Below, in pieces: positions 33,691 to 42,305 of a stretch of DNA of 48,619 nt (position 1 is the first letter of the stretch; every line of letters begins with the position of its first letter). Below the pieces are notes generated by a model. The model was not told where the DNA came from, did no database searches, and was given only the letters and a program-made list of their open reading frames with translations. Made by a program: the position numbers and the translations under genes. The DNA comes from Bacillota bacterium (lineage in GTDB: Bacteria; Bacillota; Sulfobacillia; Sulfobacillales; Sulfobacillaceae), in assembly GCA_021784595.1 (NCBI GenBank), contig JAJYHT010000003.1:1-48619 (forward strand), given 5' to 3'.

Positions 33691-33697
33691 AAAACAG

Positions 33698-33719
33698 GCC
33701 GAATCACTTGTGATTCGGC
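33698..33719 (-). terminator. Probable terminator of the receiver gene
   Basis: GCCGAATCAC (33698-33707) / GTGATTCGGC (33710-33719), a 10-bp perfect stem. On the minus strand it is followed by CTGTTTTG. It lies about 85 bp after the receiver stop codon. Confidence 0.6.
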
Positions 33720-33804
33720 AAAAGCCCATTCAACCCCAGATTGCAAAAAGCCAAAAGCAAGACGGGCCCTCACTATGCATGACAGCACCGTCTCTCGCGT
33801 ATGG

Positions 33805-34233
33805 TCAGATTTTTTCTGGATGGGGTGTCCATTGAGCCAACCAACGGTCCCAATCCTCAGCATCGCGCGGAATGCGTTCTAGAGAAGCAACCAGTGTTTG
33901 GAGGGTAGCCAGCGTGATCGGTTTAGGCAAGAACATGTCGATGCCGGCGAATGCGGCTTGTTCGCGCAGACGCGGGTCGTCGAGTACTGTAATCATGACC
34001 AAAGTGGCCCGCGGATAACGTATTCTCAGTTCTTGAGCCAAAGTAATCCCATCCATTATGGGCATTTGATAATCTGTGAAAATCAAATCGGCTGGGTGGG
34101 TTTGTAGGAATTCCAGTGCCGCGACGCCGTCTGCAACCGAGCCAATTACTTCTGCGCCGGCTTCTGCCACCAAAATTGATAAGACCTCCCGGGTCTCTTC
34201 CGTATCGTCCACGATAAGCGCGGTAATGGGCAT
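33805..34233 (-). CDS. Single-domain response regulator (CheY-like receiver)
   Basis: 142 aa from ATG 34233 (AAGGAGG nine bases upstream). Acidic pair Asp9-Asp10, phospho-acceptor Asp54 in DLIFTDYQMPIMDG, Thr in VMITVLDD, and Lys in LPKPIT are all present; no output domain. It lies 108 bp downstream of the EAL protein on the same strand, so it may deliver phosphorylation input to it or to another c-di-GMP protein. Confidence 0.9.
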   Translation of the reverse strand: MPITALIVDDTEETREVLSILVAEAGAEVIGSVADGVAALEFLQTHPADLIFTDYQMPIMDGITLAQELRIRYPRATLVMITVLDDPRLREQAAFAGIDMFLPKPITLATLQTLVASLERIPRDAEDWDRWLAQWTPHPEKI

Positions 34234-34341
34234 GTTCTCCCCCTCCTTGCGATATTCTATTAGTCCATCCATTCATATCGTACCTAGTGAAAATTCGAGG
34301 ACGGCGGCGGATTTCCTTTTTTTAAGCTCCAGTATTTTCTT

Positions 34342-36855
34342 CTAAGGGCGGTCGACTATCTCTTGGGACGCTATGAGGAGCGTTGCTTGATTAAAAACCA
34401 GAGGCGGTGCAATGAGGTATCCTTGGGCTCTTTGGCACCCCAAACCTTGCAATAAAGCCCACTCGGCCTCTCGTTCCACTCCCTCGGCGACAATGTCCAG
34501 CATAAAGGTCTGCGCCACGGCAATGGTGGCTTGGATAATGGCGCGAGTTTTGGGTTCTTCGGAGTGCATCACAAAGGTTCGATCAATTTTTATTTCATCC
34601 AACGGAAGATTGTGAAGAGCGGCCAACGAAGAATATCCGGTGCCGAAGTCATCGAGCGACCATAATACGCCCAAGTTGTGCAATTCCGTCATAATCGCAA
34701 CAACCTGATCCAGGTTTTTGACAAGAATAGATTCGGTGATTTCCAATTTTAACAGGGCCGGGTTAAAGCCGGTCTGCTTAAGGGCGTTTTTCACCATGTT
34801 GGTAAATTGGGGGTCTTCCAGTTGCCGGGCAGATACATTGACATTGACACTCAAATTGGGGCAGTGCGAACCGAGTTGCCAGCTTTGGACCGCCAGCAAC
34901 GATTCTCGCAGCACCCAAGCCCCCATCGGCACAATCACTCCGGTCCGTTCCGCTGCCGGAATGAAGTCCGCTGGAGCTATCAGACTGCGTTCAGGATGGT
35001 TCCAGCGCAACAACGCTTCGAATCCTTGAATTTGGCGAGTCTGCATCGATACAATGGGCTGAAACATGAGCATGAACTGATCTTTGACCAATGCCCGTTT
35101 CAATTCTCCCTCCATGGTCGCCGCTTTAAGTCGTCGTGATTCCATGTGAGGATTATATTTTTTACACTGGGAACCTCCTGCTGCTTGTGCTTCCAAGAGG
35201 GCGATGGTGGCCTGTTGCAGCAATTTTTGAAGGTGGCTTGATTGATATTGCGCTTGGACCATTCCTATACTGACGGTGGGTGTCCACTCATCCTCGAAGG
35301 CGGTGTTGAGCACCTCGTTGATGGTGTCTAACAAACGGGCGGCAACGCCTTTGGCTGGAGCGTCAATGAGGACACCAATGCGGCTTTCGGTGATCTGGGT
35401 GACGATCGCCTTGGGGTTGAGGTGGTGGCGAGTGGTGTCGGCTATCAGCCGCATGACTTGTGCCACTTGAACCCGGCCTTGATGTGCTGCAAAGACAGGA
35501 TATTGATCCAGTTCAATGACAATCAATGCCACGACATCAAATTGCTCGGCGAAGGCCAGGGATCCAGAGTCCCAAAATCCCAAAAGAGGTAATCGAGTGA
35601 TGGGGTCCAGCATTAATTCTCCTGAGCGAAATAATTGGCGAACCTCATGAGGGGACAGTTCACGGGTCACGGATTGGAATCGGATGCCAGGCTCAAGGTC
35701 CGTCAGGATGGACTCAATCCATTGAAATTCGACGGTTTTGCGCCGCACGCGATAGATGGCCCGGGACGACCCGTTGGTGCGCATTTCGTGGAGAGCAGAT
35801 GTCATGCGATACCAGTCGCCGGGATGGGTAAATTCTCCAGGATAATGGCCTAAAAGATCCTCTTTGTGGTATGACCCCAGCAATAAACCAGAAGAACGAA
35901 TTTCGGTGAACCGGCCGTCTTTGTCATGGAATGCGACGATGGGCGCGGGAATTTCCTCGTCATCCGTGATGGCTGATTTGGATTGGGAGTCAATGAGATA
36001 GGTTGCCCATCGGCGCATGGCGTACATCCATTCTAAATCATACGGTGTGGGAGCAGCGGGTGTCGTGGCATACAGGGCTAGTGTGCCCAGGATCCTGCCT
36101 GCATCTGACACCAGCGGCACAGACCAACATGCCGCCAAATTTCGTTGAGTGGCCAAATCGCTAAAACCGTCCCAACGTCGATCGTGGGCGATGTCCAACG
36201 TATAAATAGGACGTTGGTAATAGGCTGCGGTTCCGCACGATCCAGCTTGCGGTCCGATTTGCAGGCCGTTGATCTTGTCTAAAAACTCCTGCGGCAGGCT
36301 TGGAGCCGCGCCGATTTGCAGATGTCCCCGGTTATTTACAAGAACAGAGGCCAACAAATGCGGGCGTTGCGTTTCAATGTAGCGCATTAATATCTCCAAT
36401 GGCGCCCAGCCCGCGCTACGTTCCAATAGTTTATCCAACCTAGGGGGCAGTGACGACGTGACACTACGATGATCGGTCAGAGGATCGCGGATGGCCGCCA
36501 TGCGCAAGAACCACGATAGGTCCCGCCAGGCGCCTATAGTTGGCGCCGGATCGGCAAGTTGCAAAACCGTTCCCGTACCCTGTCCTTGCCCTATCACCAG
36601 CCAAGTTTCATCGCTCTTTGGCGTGCTGATGCGCCCGGGGACATCCCACCCCTCCTCCAGTAACCACGGGACAATATGTTTTTGGGCCGTTTTCTCGAGG
36701 ATTAATGCGCCTCCAGCGTTTAGGGAGACCTTTCCCGCTTCTCTAGCCTTTAGCACCTCGGCTAGGGTGCTGATAGCGGCCGCATAGAGACCATTAGATG
36801 GTTGGGCGGATAAGCGTTGCCAGGCGCTGAGCAAAGAAGAGGATATGGTCGTCAT
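34342..36855 (-). CDS. GAF-PAS-GGDEF(degenerate)-EAL protein, probable c-di-GMP phosphodiesterase
   Basis: 837 aa from ATG 36855 (GGGAGTG upstream). GAF domain about 160-290 (IGPQAGSCGTAAYY, ACWSVPLVSDAGRILGTLALY), PAS-like segment about 300-410, a GGDEF-fold domain whose signature is lost (ITESRIGVL at that place), and an EAL domain with FEALLRW, VNVSARQLE, ITES, DDFGTGYSSL, IKIDRTFV and AEGVE...QGYL, all expected catalytic residues. It should hydrolyse cyclic-di-GMP to pGpG, with the GGDEF-like part possibly sensing GTP. No membrane segment. A c-di-GMP riboswitch sits about 7 kb away. Confidence 0.92.
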   Translation of the reverse strand: MTTISSSLLSAWQRLSAQPSNGLYAAAISTLAEVLKAREAGKVSLNAGGALILEKTAQKHIVPWLLEEGWDVPGRISTPKSDETWLVIGQGQGTGTVLQLADPAPTIGAWRDLSWFLRMAAIRDPLTDHRSVTSSLPPRLDKLLERSAGWAPLEILMRYIETQRPHLLASVLVNNRGHLQIGAAPSLPQEFLDKINGLQIGPQAGSCGTAAYYQRPIYTLDIAHDRRWDGFSDLATQRNLAACWSVPLVSDAGRILGTLALYATTPAAPTPYDLEWMYAMRRWATYLIDSQSKSAITDDEEIPAPIVAFHDKDGRFTEIRSSGLLLGSYHKEDLLGHYPGEFTHPGDWYRMTSALHEMRTNGSSRAIYRVRRKTVEFQWIESILTDLEPGIRFQSVTRELSPHEVRQLFRSGELMLDPITRLPLLGFWDSGSLAFAEQFDVVALIVIELDQYPVFAAHQGRVQVAQVMRLIADTTRHHLNPKAIVTQITESRIGVLIDAPAKGVAARLLDTINEVLNTAFEDEWTPTVSIGMVQAQYQSSHLQKLLQQATIALLEAQAAGGSQCKKYNPHMESRRLKAATMEGELKRALVKDQFMLMFQPIVSMQTRQIQGFEALLRWNHPERSLIAPADFIPAAERTGVIVPMGAWVLRESLLAVQSWQLGSHCPNLSVNVNVSARQLEDPQFTNMVKNALKQTGFNPALLKLEITESILVKNLDQVVAIMTELHNLGVLWSLDDFGTGYSSLAALHNLPLDEIKIDRTFVMHSEEPKTRAIIQATIAVAQTFMLDIVAEGVEREAEWALLQGLGCQRAQGYLIAPPLVFNQATLLIASQEIVDRP

Positions 36856-36961
36856 GAGCGGCGTTGTCACTCCCGTCAGTCGTTTGTAATGTTCCGCAAT
36901 TCGACCAGGTGCGACAAATCTCCTTCTTAGAGGTCTAATTTTTATTGCCTCGTGGCGAGGG

Positions 36962-38458
36962 CTAACTGGGTTGACGAACCAGTCTTAGTGTGCCAGGCCG
37001 TGTATCACTGGCGGCAGGCGATGAAAAAAAGAGGCGGCGCGCGTTATTGTGGATAAGGTTTTGAAACGTTTCTGGCGCGACATCGGGCTCGAGTTGCTTT
37101 AATTTATCCCATTCTGTTCCAAAATCAGAGGCCAAGCCCCCGCTTCCAAACACTACACGGTCACTCGCGACGGCAAGAGCTTCCTTGATTGCCGAAAGTG
37201 GGGCCCGGCTGGTTTCCAGCCATACTTGAGAATGTCGTTCCAGGAGCATCAGGGCTTCTTCCAAATACGGAGATCGTCCTCCCATGTGCAGTAAGACAAG
37301 AGGGATGGCGGGAAACTCCAATAAAAAGTCGTCCCATAGCAAGGGGCTGTCATACCGAAGGGGTGCCGGCCCTGGCCCTGTATGCACCAAAAGGGGTCTT
37401 CGAAACAGGGATAATACTTTTCCAAGGTCTCCTACAGGCTCTGCATAAGGAGCAATGCCGTCCAGACCCGGGTATGCGAATGCTCCGCGAGCTCCCTCGT
37501 TGAGCAAAAGGGATAATTCGCGGCTCGCCATGGGGCGTGCCGGAGCCAGCGCCAACCAGCGGGGATTGCCGTTGGATAGCGACAAAATTTCGCGGCCTGC
37601 TGCCGTGGGATCCGAGGCCTTTAGCGCGCCCCAGTCTAAGATCACCTTTTTTTCGGCTTCCGGGCCTAAAGTATGTTTAGGGTCAACCGTGATGCCTTTG
37701 GGAGGGGAGCTTAGGGGGACGTAACAGGACACGTCGACCACGCCTAGTTGAATCAACGGGGTCTTGGGGTCCTGCGCCATAAGCAGTGTTTCACTGTCAT
37801 CTGCGCTCGAGATAATGCGGCCTTGGTGGGCAATGACCGCACCGCCGCTGTACTGCACTCCGCCAAAACGCCCTAGCAAAGGCGCTAAGACCACCGTGGC
37901 GCCGAGCTCCAGACTTCTGGTCACGGTCACTTCTTGCAATTGATGGCGTTCGGTGGCGGTGCGGGGGTTAGCCGCCATGACGATTAAGTTGGGGTGCAAT
38001 TTAAGGGCATCTTGCCAAATCACCGGGTCGGTGGCGTCCAAACCGAGCAAGACGATAATTTTGCCCCAACTGGTGTTAATCGGTGCAATATTGATGCCAG
38101 GTTCGAACCAGGGACGTTCGGTGGGTTGAAACAAGATTTTGGACTGTGAGCCCGCGAGGGCGCCATCTCGTTCAATGACCAGGCCGCGCTGTTGCTTTTT
38201 GCCGGTTTCTCCATCCAAAACGCGCAGACTACCGGTAATCACCAGCAAATTCAATTCTTTAGCCAGCTGTCCAAGTTTTTCCGTATAACGATTGGGGATT
38301 ACTTCTACGGGATTCAGTCCCATAAACCATTCGGGAAATACGATAAGGTCCACCCCGTGGCTGGCAGCTTGGCGCATATGTCCTAAGACACGATTAAGGG
38401 CGAGCTCTACTTCGCGAACATATGGAGTCTGACTTACAGCGACACGTGGAACAGACAC
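36962..38458 (-). CDS. Fusion of a nitrilase-like domain lacking its Cys and an amidohydrolase-like domain
   Basis: 498 aa from GTG 38458 (AGAGGGGAA upstream). Residues 1 to about 265 follow the carbon-nitrogen hydrolase fold: Glu43 in VFPEWF and Lys107 in QSKILF are kept, but the nucleophile position is Gly139 in LLGLD, where ICYD is expected (GGT instead of a Cys codon). The C-terminal part resembles an amidohydrolase-2 barrel (PLLVHTG, VLLHMGG, NNARRLF), yet the usual GSDxP metal Asp reads GSGGLA. Both modules look impaired, so the protein may bind rather than cleave. It lies next to an intact paralogue. Confidence 0.75.
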   Translation of the reverse strand: MSVPRVAVSQTPYVREVELALNRVLGHMRQAASHGVDLIVFPEWFMGLNPVEVIPNRYTEKLGQLAKELNLLVITGSLRVLDGETGKKQQRGLVIERDGALAGSQSKILFQPTERPWFEPGINIAPINTSWGKIIVLLGLDATDPVIWQDALKLHPNLIVMAANPRTATERHQLQEVTVTRSLELGATVVLAPLLGRFGGVQYSGGAVIAHQGRIISSADDSETLLMAQDPKTPLIQLGVVDVSCYVPLSSPPKGITVDPKHTLGPEAEKKVILDWGALKASDPTAAGREILSLSNGNPRWLALAPARPMASRELSLLLNEGARGAFAYPGLDGIAPYAEPVGDLGKVLSLFRRPLLVHTGPGPAPLRYDSPLLWDDFLLEFPAIPLVLLHMGGRSPYLEEALMLLERHSQVWLETSRAPLSAIKEALAVASDRVVFGSGGLASDFGTEWDKLKQLEPDVAPETFQNLIHNNARRLFFSSPAASDTRPGTLRLVRQPS

Positions 38459-38490
38459 ACGAATTCCCCTCTTCTGCCAATGTATGGAAT

Positions 38491-38519
38491 ATTATAGCTA
38501 TAATAGAAAGAAATGGCAA
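38491..38519 (-). promoter_or_regulatory. Strong promoter of the nitrilase-amidohydrolase fusion gene
   Basis: Minus strand: -35 TTGCCA (38519-38514), exactly 17 bp, -10 TATAAT (38496-38491). One of the best vegetative promoter matches in the window, which argues the fusion gene is expressed separately from its upstream neighbour and is not a decaying pseudogene. Confidence 0.8.
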
Positions 38520-38553
38520 TTCAAAATTGCCAAAGATAAATGTATAGGAAGAT

Positions 38554-39588
38554 TCAGGAAAAATTCCAACTGGCGTGAACGATCTCTTCCGCCTCCGGGC
38601 GTGCCTGGTAATCCGCACTTTGAGCCAAAATTTGGATGCCGTCATGGGGGGTTCGTGCCAAGATGACACTGGTGCCGTCAAAATGGACGTCCAATAGTTG
38701 AAGGAGAAGCTGGGGGTTGATGACGACTTCGATGGACTGACAGTCTTCTAGCGCCGCCATCGCGCCTTCGTCCCACCATTGTTGGCGCCGTGTGCGGTGT
38801 CTGGGGGTTTGATCGAAAACCCAAGGTTCCTGCCACCACCAGGGGTTGGCCGAGGGCTGAGCGACAATACGCGCTCCGTTTTTGTCCAACAGAGGCATTA
38901 ACGGGGTGAAATCAGGTTCTCCCGTGGTATGGGGCACCCGAAATCCATCGTAGCAGATAGCGGTGGCCATTGGTATCTGGTTCCAAGAACAGACGGCTGC
39001 CGCGGCATCCAAGGGACCGGGCGACAAATCCAAGACATCCTCTTGGGTGGGCACCAGATTGACCTTGCGCGTGGAGTACAGGATTTGCCCCCTGGGGTCG
39101 ACGGTAAAACTGAAGTTAAAAATTCTTGCGGACTGGGCGCGGAATAAGGCCGGATTTGGGTCCAGGCGATTTTGGGGCAGCAAGGCGGAGCCAGCCACAA
39201 TGGTGATGTTGTATTTTTTTGCCAACTGGGTCATGGTCGTGTACCAAATTCGCCATACGTCTTTTGCTGTCCAGACAAAAAAGGCCTCTTTCAGCGAACG
39301 GGTTCGGTATTTGGCCATGGTCGCTATAATAGACGGGAAAAGATGTTTGCCGATGCGGGCAAACGCCTCGTCCAAGGTGTGCGCGTTGCCGATCAAGGAC
39401 ACCCGATTGGCTATCACTAAAAAGGTTGCCAGATCTTCAGGGAATACCGCCAGGGCTGCTTGACTGGCAGGATCTCGGAGCAGAGCGGTTTGCTGCAAAA
39501 GGGAATCGATTTTGCGGAAAAAGGCGGACTCGTTCGCATAATCGTCCAACGTCATGTATGGTTGAACGGCAAACAAATCGACGCGCAT
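38554..39588 (-). CDS. Carbon-nitrogen hydrolase (nitrilase family), intact triad
   Basis: 344 aa from ATG 39588 (GGGAGAGG upstream). Glu51 in AVFPEDL, Lys about 178 in STRKVNLVP, and Cys about 211 in ATAICYDGF give the full triad of the amidase/nitrilase superfamily. It has long insertions before the Lys and after the Cys (AQPSANPWWWQEPWV). Substrate unknown; divergent from hutU with 102 bp between. An N-carbamoyl or omega-amidase activity in histidine breakdown would be a guess. Confidence 0.85.
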   Translation of the reverse strand: MRVDLFAVQPYMTLDDYANESAFFRKIDSLLQQTALLRDPASQAALAVFPEDLATFLVIANRVSLIGNAHTLDEAFARIGKHLFPSIIATMAKYRTRSLKEAFFVWTAKDVWRIWYTTMTQLAKKYNITIVAGSALLPQNRLDPNPALFRAQSARIFNFSFTVDPRGQILYSTRKVNLVPTQEDVLDLSPGPLDAAAAVCSWNQIPMATAICYDGFRVPHTTGEPDFTPLMPLLDKNGARIVAQPSANPWWWQEPWVFDQTPRHRTRRQQWWDEGAMAALEDCQSIEVVINPQLLLQLLDVHFDGTSVILARTPHDGIQILAQSADYQARPEAEEIVHASWNFS

Positions 39589-39690
39589 TAGAAGACCTCT
39601 CCCATTTAATTTTCTCTTAGTAGTATAAAATTTTAAGAAGGAATTTTGGGGAGCGTAAACGAAATTTTTCACTGAGGAGGCTTTTGGGGA

Positions 39691-41397
39691 ATGGATGAAA
39701 AATTAAGGACCCAGTTGCAAACGGCGTTGCGTGCAACAGTGCGGTCGCGTCACATTCATGCTTTGAGAGGGCAGGAGCGGCTTTGCAAGGGCTGGGCGCA
39801 AGAAGCGGCTTTGCGGCTTCTAATGAACAACCTGGATCCTGAGGTGGCAGAAAAACCCCAAGAGTTGATTGTATACGGTGGGAGTGGCAAGGCGGCCCGC
39901 AACTGGGATTCTTTTGATGCCATTGTGGCGGCCTTGACGGATCTCGAAAACGACCAAACGCTGATCATTCAATCCGGGAAACCAGTGGCAGTTTTTCAAA
40001 CCCACGAGAGGGCTCCACGCGTCTTAATCGCCAATAGTCTCTTGGTCCCCCACTGGGCGACCTGGGAAAATTTTTGGGCGTTGGAGCAAAAGGGTTTGAC
40101 CATGTATGGGCAAATGACTGCGGGTTCGTGGATCTATATTGGGAGCCAGGGAATTTTGCAAGGAACTTATGAGACGCTGGCCGAGTTGGCCGCTCAGCAT
40201 TTCGGCGGCACACTCAAGCACCGCGTGGTCCTCACGGCGGGTTTAGGGGGAATGGGTGGAGCGCAACCCCTGGCCACTACCATGAACGATGGGGTAGCCT
40301 TGGTGATTGAGGTCGACGCCCACCGGATGCAGCGACGGCTGGAGACACGCTATTTGGATCGGGGAGTCTATGATCTGGATGAGGCGCTGCATTTGGTAGA
40401 ATCAGCCAAGAAAGCAGGCGAAAGGCTTTCGGTAGGATTATTGGGCAATGCCGCCGAAATATTGCCGGCACTGGTGCAAAGGGGATTTCGACCTGATGTG
40501 GTGACCGATCAGACGTCGGCCCACGATCCGCTAAATGGGTATGTGCCAGCTGGACTTAGCTTGGACGAGGCTAATAGACTTCGTCAGGCTGACCCCACAG
40601 CCTATGTCGAACGAGCCATAAAATCTATGGGCACGCATGTGCAAGCGATGCTCGACTTTATGGATGAGGGCGCCATAGTATTTGACTACGGCAACAACTT
40701 GCGCCAGAACGCCGCGTCCGCTGGCGTGGCGCGCGCATTTGACTTTCCAGGCTTTGTTCCTCAATACATACGGCCGCAATTTGAAGAGGGTCGTGGACCA
40801 TTTCGTTGGGTGGCTTTGTCGGGCGATCCCGAAGATATCAAAAAAACAGACGCCAAGGTGTTAGAACTGTTTCCCGAGGACGAGAGACTGCGGCAATGGA
40901 TTACGATGGCAGAGGAACGCGTAGCATTTCAAGGATTGCCCGCACGAATTTGTTGGCTTGGGTATGGTGAGCGGGCTAAATTTGGGCTGGCAATTAACGA
41001 GATGGTCAAGAGTGGCGAGTTGAAGGCTCCGATCGCAATTGGCCGTGACCACTTGGATGCAGGATCGGTCGCCTCACCCAATCGTGAGACCGAAGCGATG
41101 AAAGATGGGTCGGACGCCATTGCGGATTGGCCGATCCTGAACGCTTTGCTGAACACTGCGGCCGGAGCCAGTTGGGTGTCCGTGCATCATGGGGGTGGCG
41201 TGGGGATCGGCTATAGTCTGCATGCCGGCATGGTGGTTGTCGCTGATGGGACCGCCGAGGCTGATTGGAGATTGTCTCGGGTGTTGACTACAGATCCCGG
41301 GATGGGTGTCGTACGGCATGCGGATGCGGGTTATCAAAAGGCGCGCCGTGTCGCACGAGAACGCGGCATTAATATGCCCATGCTAGACTATGACTAG
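39691..41397 (+). CDS. hutU: Urocanate hydratase
   Basis: 568 aa, NAD+-dependent hydration of urocanate to imidazolonepropionate, second step of histidine degradation. [20 protein letters not shown] and [14 protein letters not shown] are family signatures, and Cys421 in [11 protein letters not shown] is the conserved active-site Cys. ATG 39691 has GAGGAGG upstream. hutH, hutI and hutG are absent here, so this copy is isolated from the usual hut operon. A histidine-kinase gene follows by 19 bp. Confidence 0.96.
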   Translation: MDEKLRTQLQTALRATVRSRHIHALRGQERLCKGWAQEAALRLLMNNLDPEVAEKPQELIVYGGSGKAARNWDSFDAIVAALTDLENDQTLIIQSGKPVAVFQTHERAPRVLIANSLLVPHWATWENFWALEQKGLTMYGQMTAGSWIYIGSQGILQGTYETLAELAAQHFGGTLKHRVVLTAGLGGMGGAQPLATTMNDGVALVIEVDAHRMQRRLETRYLDRGVYDLDEALHLVESAKKAGERLSVGLLGNAAEILPALVQRGFRPDVVTDQTSAHDPLNGYVPAGLSLDEANRLRQADPTAYVERAIKSMGTHVQAMLDFMDEGAIVFDYGNNLRQNAASAGVARAFDFPGFVPQYIRPQFEEGRGPFRWVALSGDPEDIKKTDAKVLELFPEDERLRQWITMAEERVAFQGLPARICWLGYGERAKFGLAINEMVKSGELKAPIAIGRDHLDAGSVASPNRETEAMKDGSDAIADWPILNALLNTAAGASWVSVHHGGGVGIGYSLHAGMVVVADGTAEADWRLSRVLTTDPGMGVVRHADAGYQKARRVARERGINMPMLDYD

Positions 41398-41416
41398 ATA
41401 GAACTGGGGGATTCCC

Positions 41417-42289
41417 ATGGAATTAATCCAAAAGGTGCTGGGCGAGATTTTGACATGGGCTGAAACGGTGGGCATAGGTCTGATTGGATTGTCCTTAGGG
41501 GAAGCTGTGCGGGGCGACTTCACTGGGGGGCAGTTTACCGTAGAACAAAAAACCCGGGGGGGCGTCTTGATCTTGTGTTTTGATCAGCCGGTTCCCCCAA
41601 GCATGCCCCTTTTGGTGGCGCGCTTAGTGGAAGAGCGTGTCGACCATGAATCTTTGATGTTCTTGATGTCAACCGCCGTGCATGATGCGAAAAGCTCATT
41701 GGCGGTAGCGGCGGGATATCTGGAGCTGATGCAATGGCAAAATCCTCAAGATGAATATGTGCAGCGTGCACAAACACAACTGGTGCGATTAAGCGAGCGT
41801 TTGGAAGAAGTCTTGGGCGGCATTGCATCCTATCCTCCGATGCCGTTGGACCCTAAAAATTTGATTCAGCAAATTGTTGACGAGCTAAGCCCCTATTACA
41901 AAAGCCAAGGGATTGACCTGACTTTTTATGCCAGTCATGGCAGGGTCTTGGCGGATCGCAGGCGGCTGGGACAGGTCGTTCACAATTTGCTGAACAATGC
42001 GGCACAGGCCATTACAGCTCCTGGATATATCATCATTGAAATGAGACCTGACACCGATTGGATTGAAATACGCATTCGCGATTCAGGTCCTGGTGTCGAT
42101 AGAGATCTCTTGTCCCGGCTGTTTACTCCGTCTATGACGACTAAAGCAACCGGCCACGGTCTAGGTTTGGCATTTTCCCGACGCATTGTGGAGTCCTGGG
42201 GCGGCACCTTGAGGTATGAAGAGGGAAATCCGGGAGCGGTCTTCGTGATGCGCCTGCCGTCCATGAACGGCCGTTATGAACCTCAATGA
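41417..42289 (+). CDS. Histidine kinase with short N-terminal region
   Basis: 290 aa, no membrane segment. N-terminal 80 residues of unknown fold, then a phosphoacceptor helix with His89 in STAVHDAKSSLAVAAG, and an HATPase_c domain (HNLLNNAAQA N-box, DSGPGVD G1, FTPSMTTKATGHGLGLAFS F/G2). The HD-AK pattern resembles NtrB/KinA-like kinases. It is 16 bp before the next kinase gene and 19 bp after hutU. Confidence 0.88.
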   Translation: MELIQKVLGEILTWAETVGIGLIGLSLGEAVRGDFTGGQFTVEQKTRGGVLILCFDQPVPPSMPLLVARLVEERVDHESLMFLMSTAVHDAKSSLAVAAGYLELMQWQNPQDEYVQRAQTQLVRLSERLEEVLGGIASYPPMPLDPKNLIQQIVDELSPYYKSQGIDLTFYASHGRVLADRRRLGQVVHNLLNNAAQAITAPGYIIIEMRPDTDWIEIRIRDSGPGVDRDLLSRLFTPSMTTKATGHGLGLAFSRRIVESWGGTLRYEEGNPGAVFVMRLPSMNGRYEPQ

Positions 42290-42305
42290 GAAAGAGGATC
42301 GTTAG

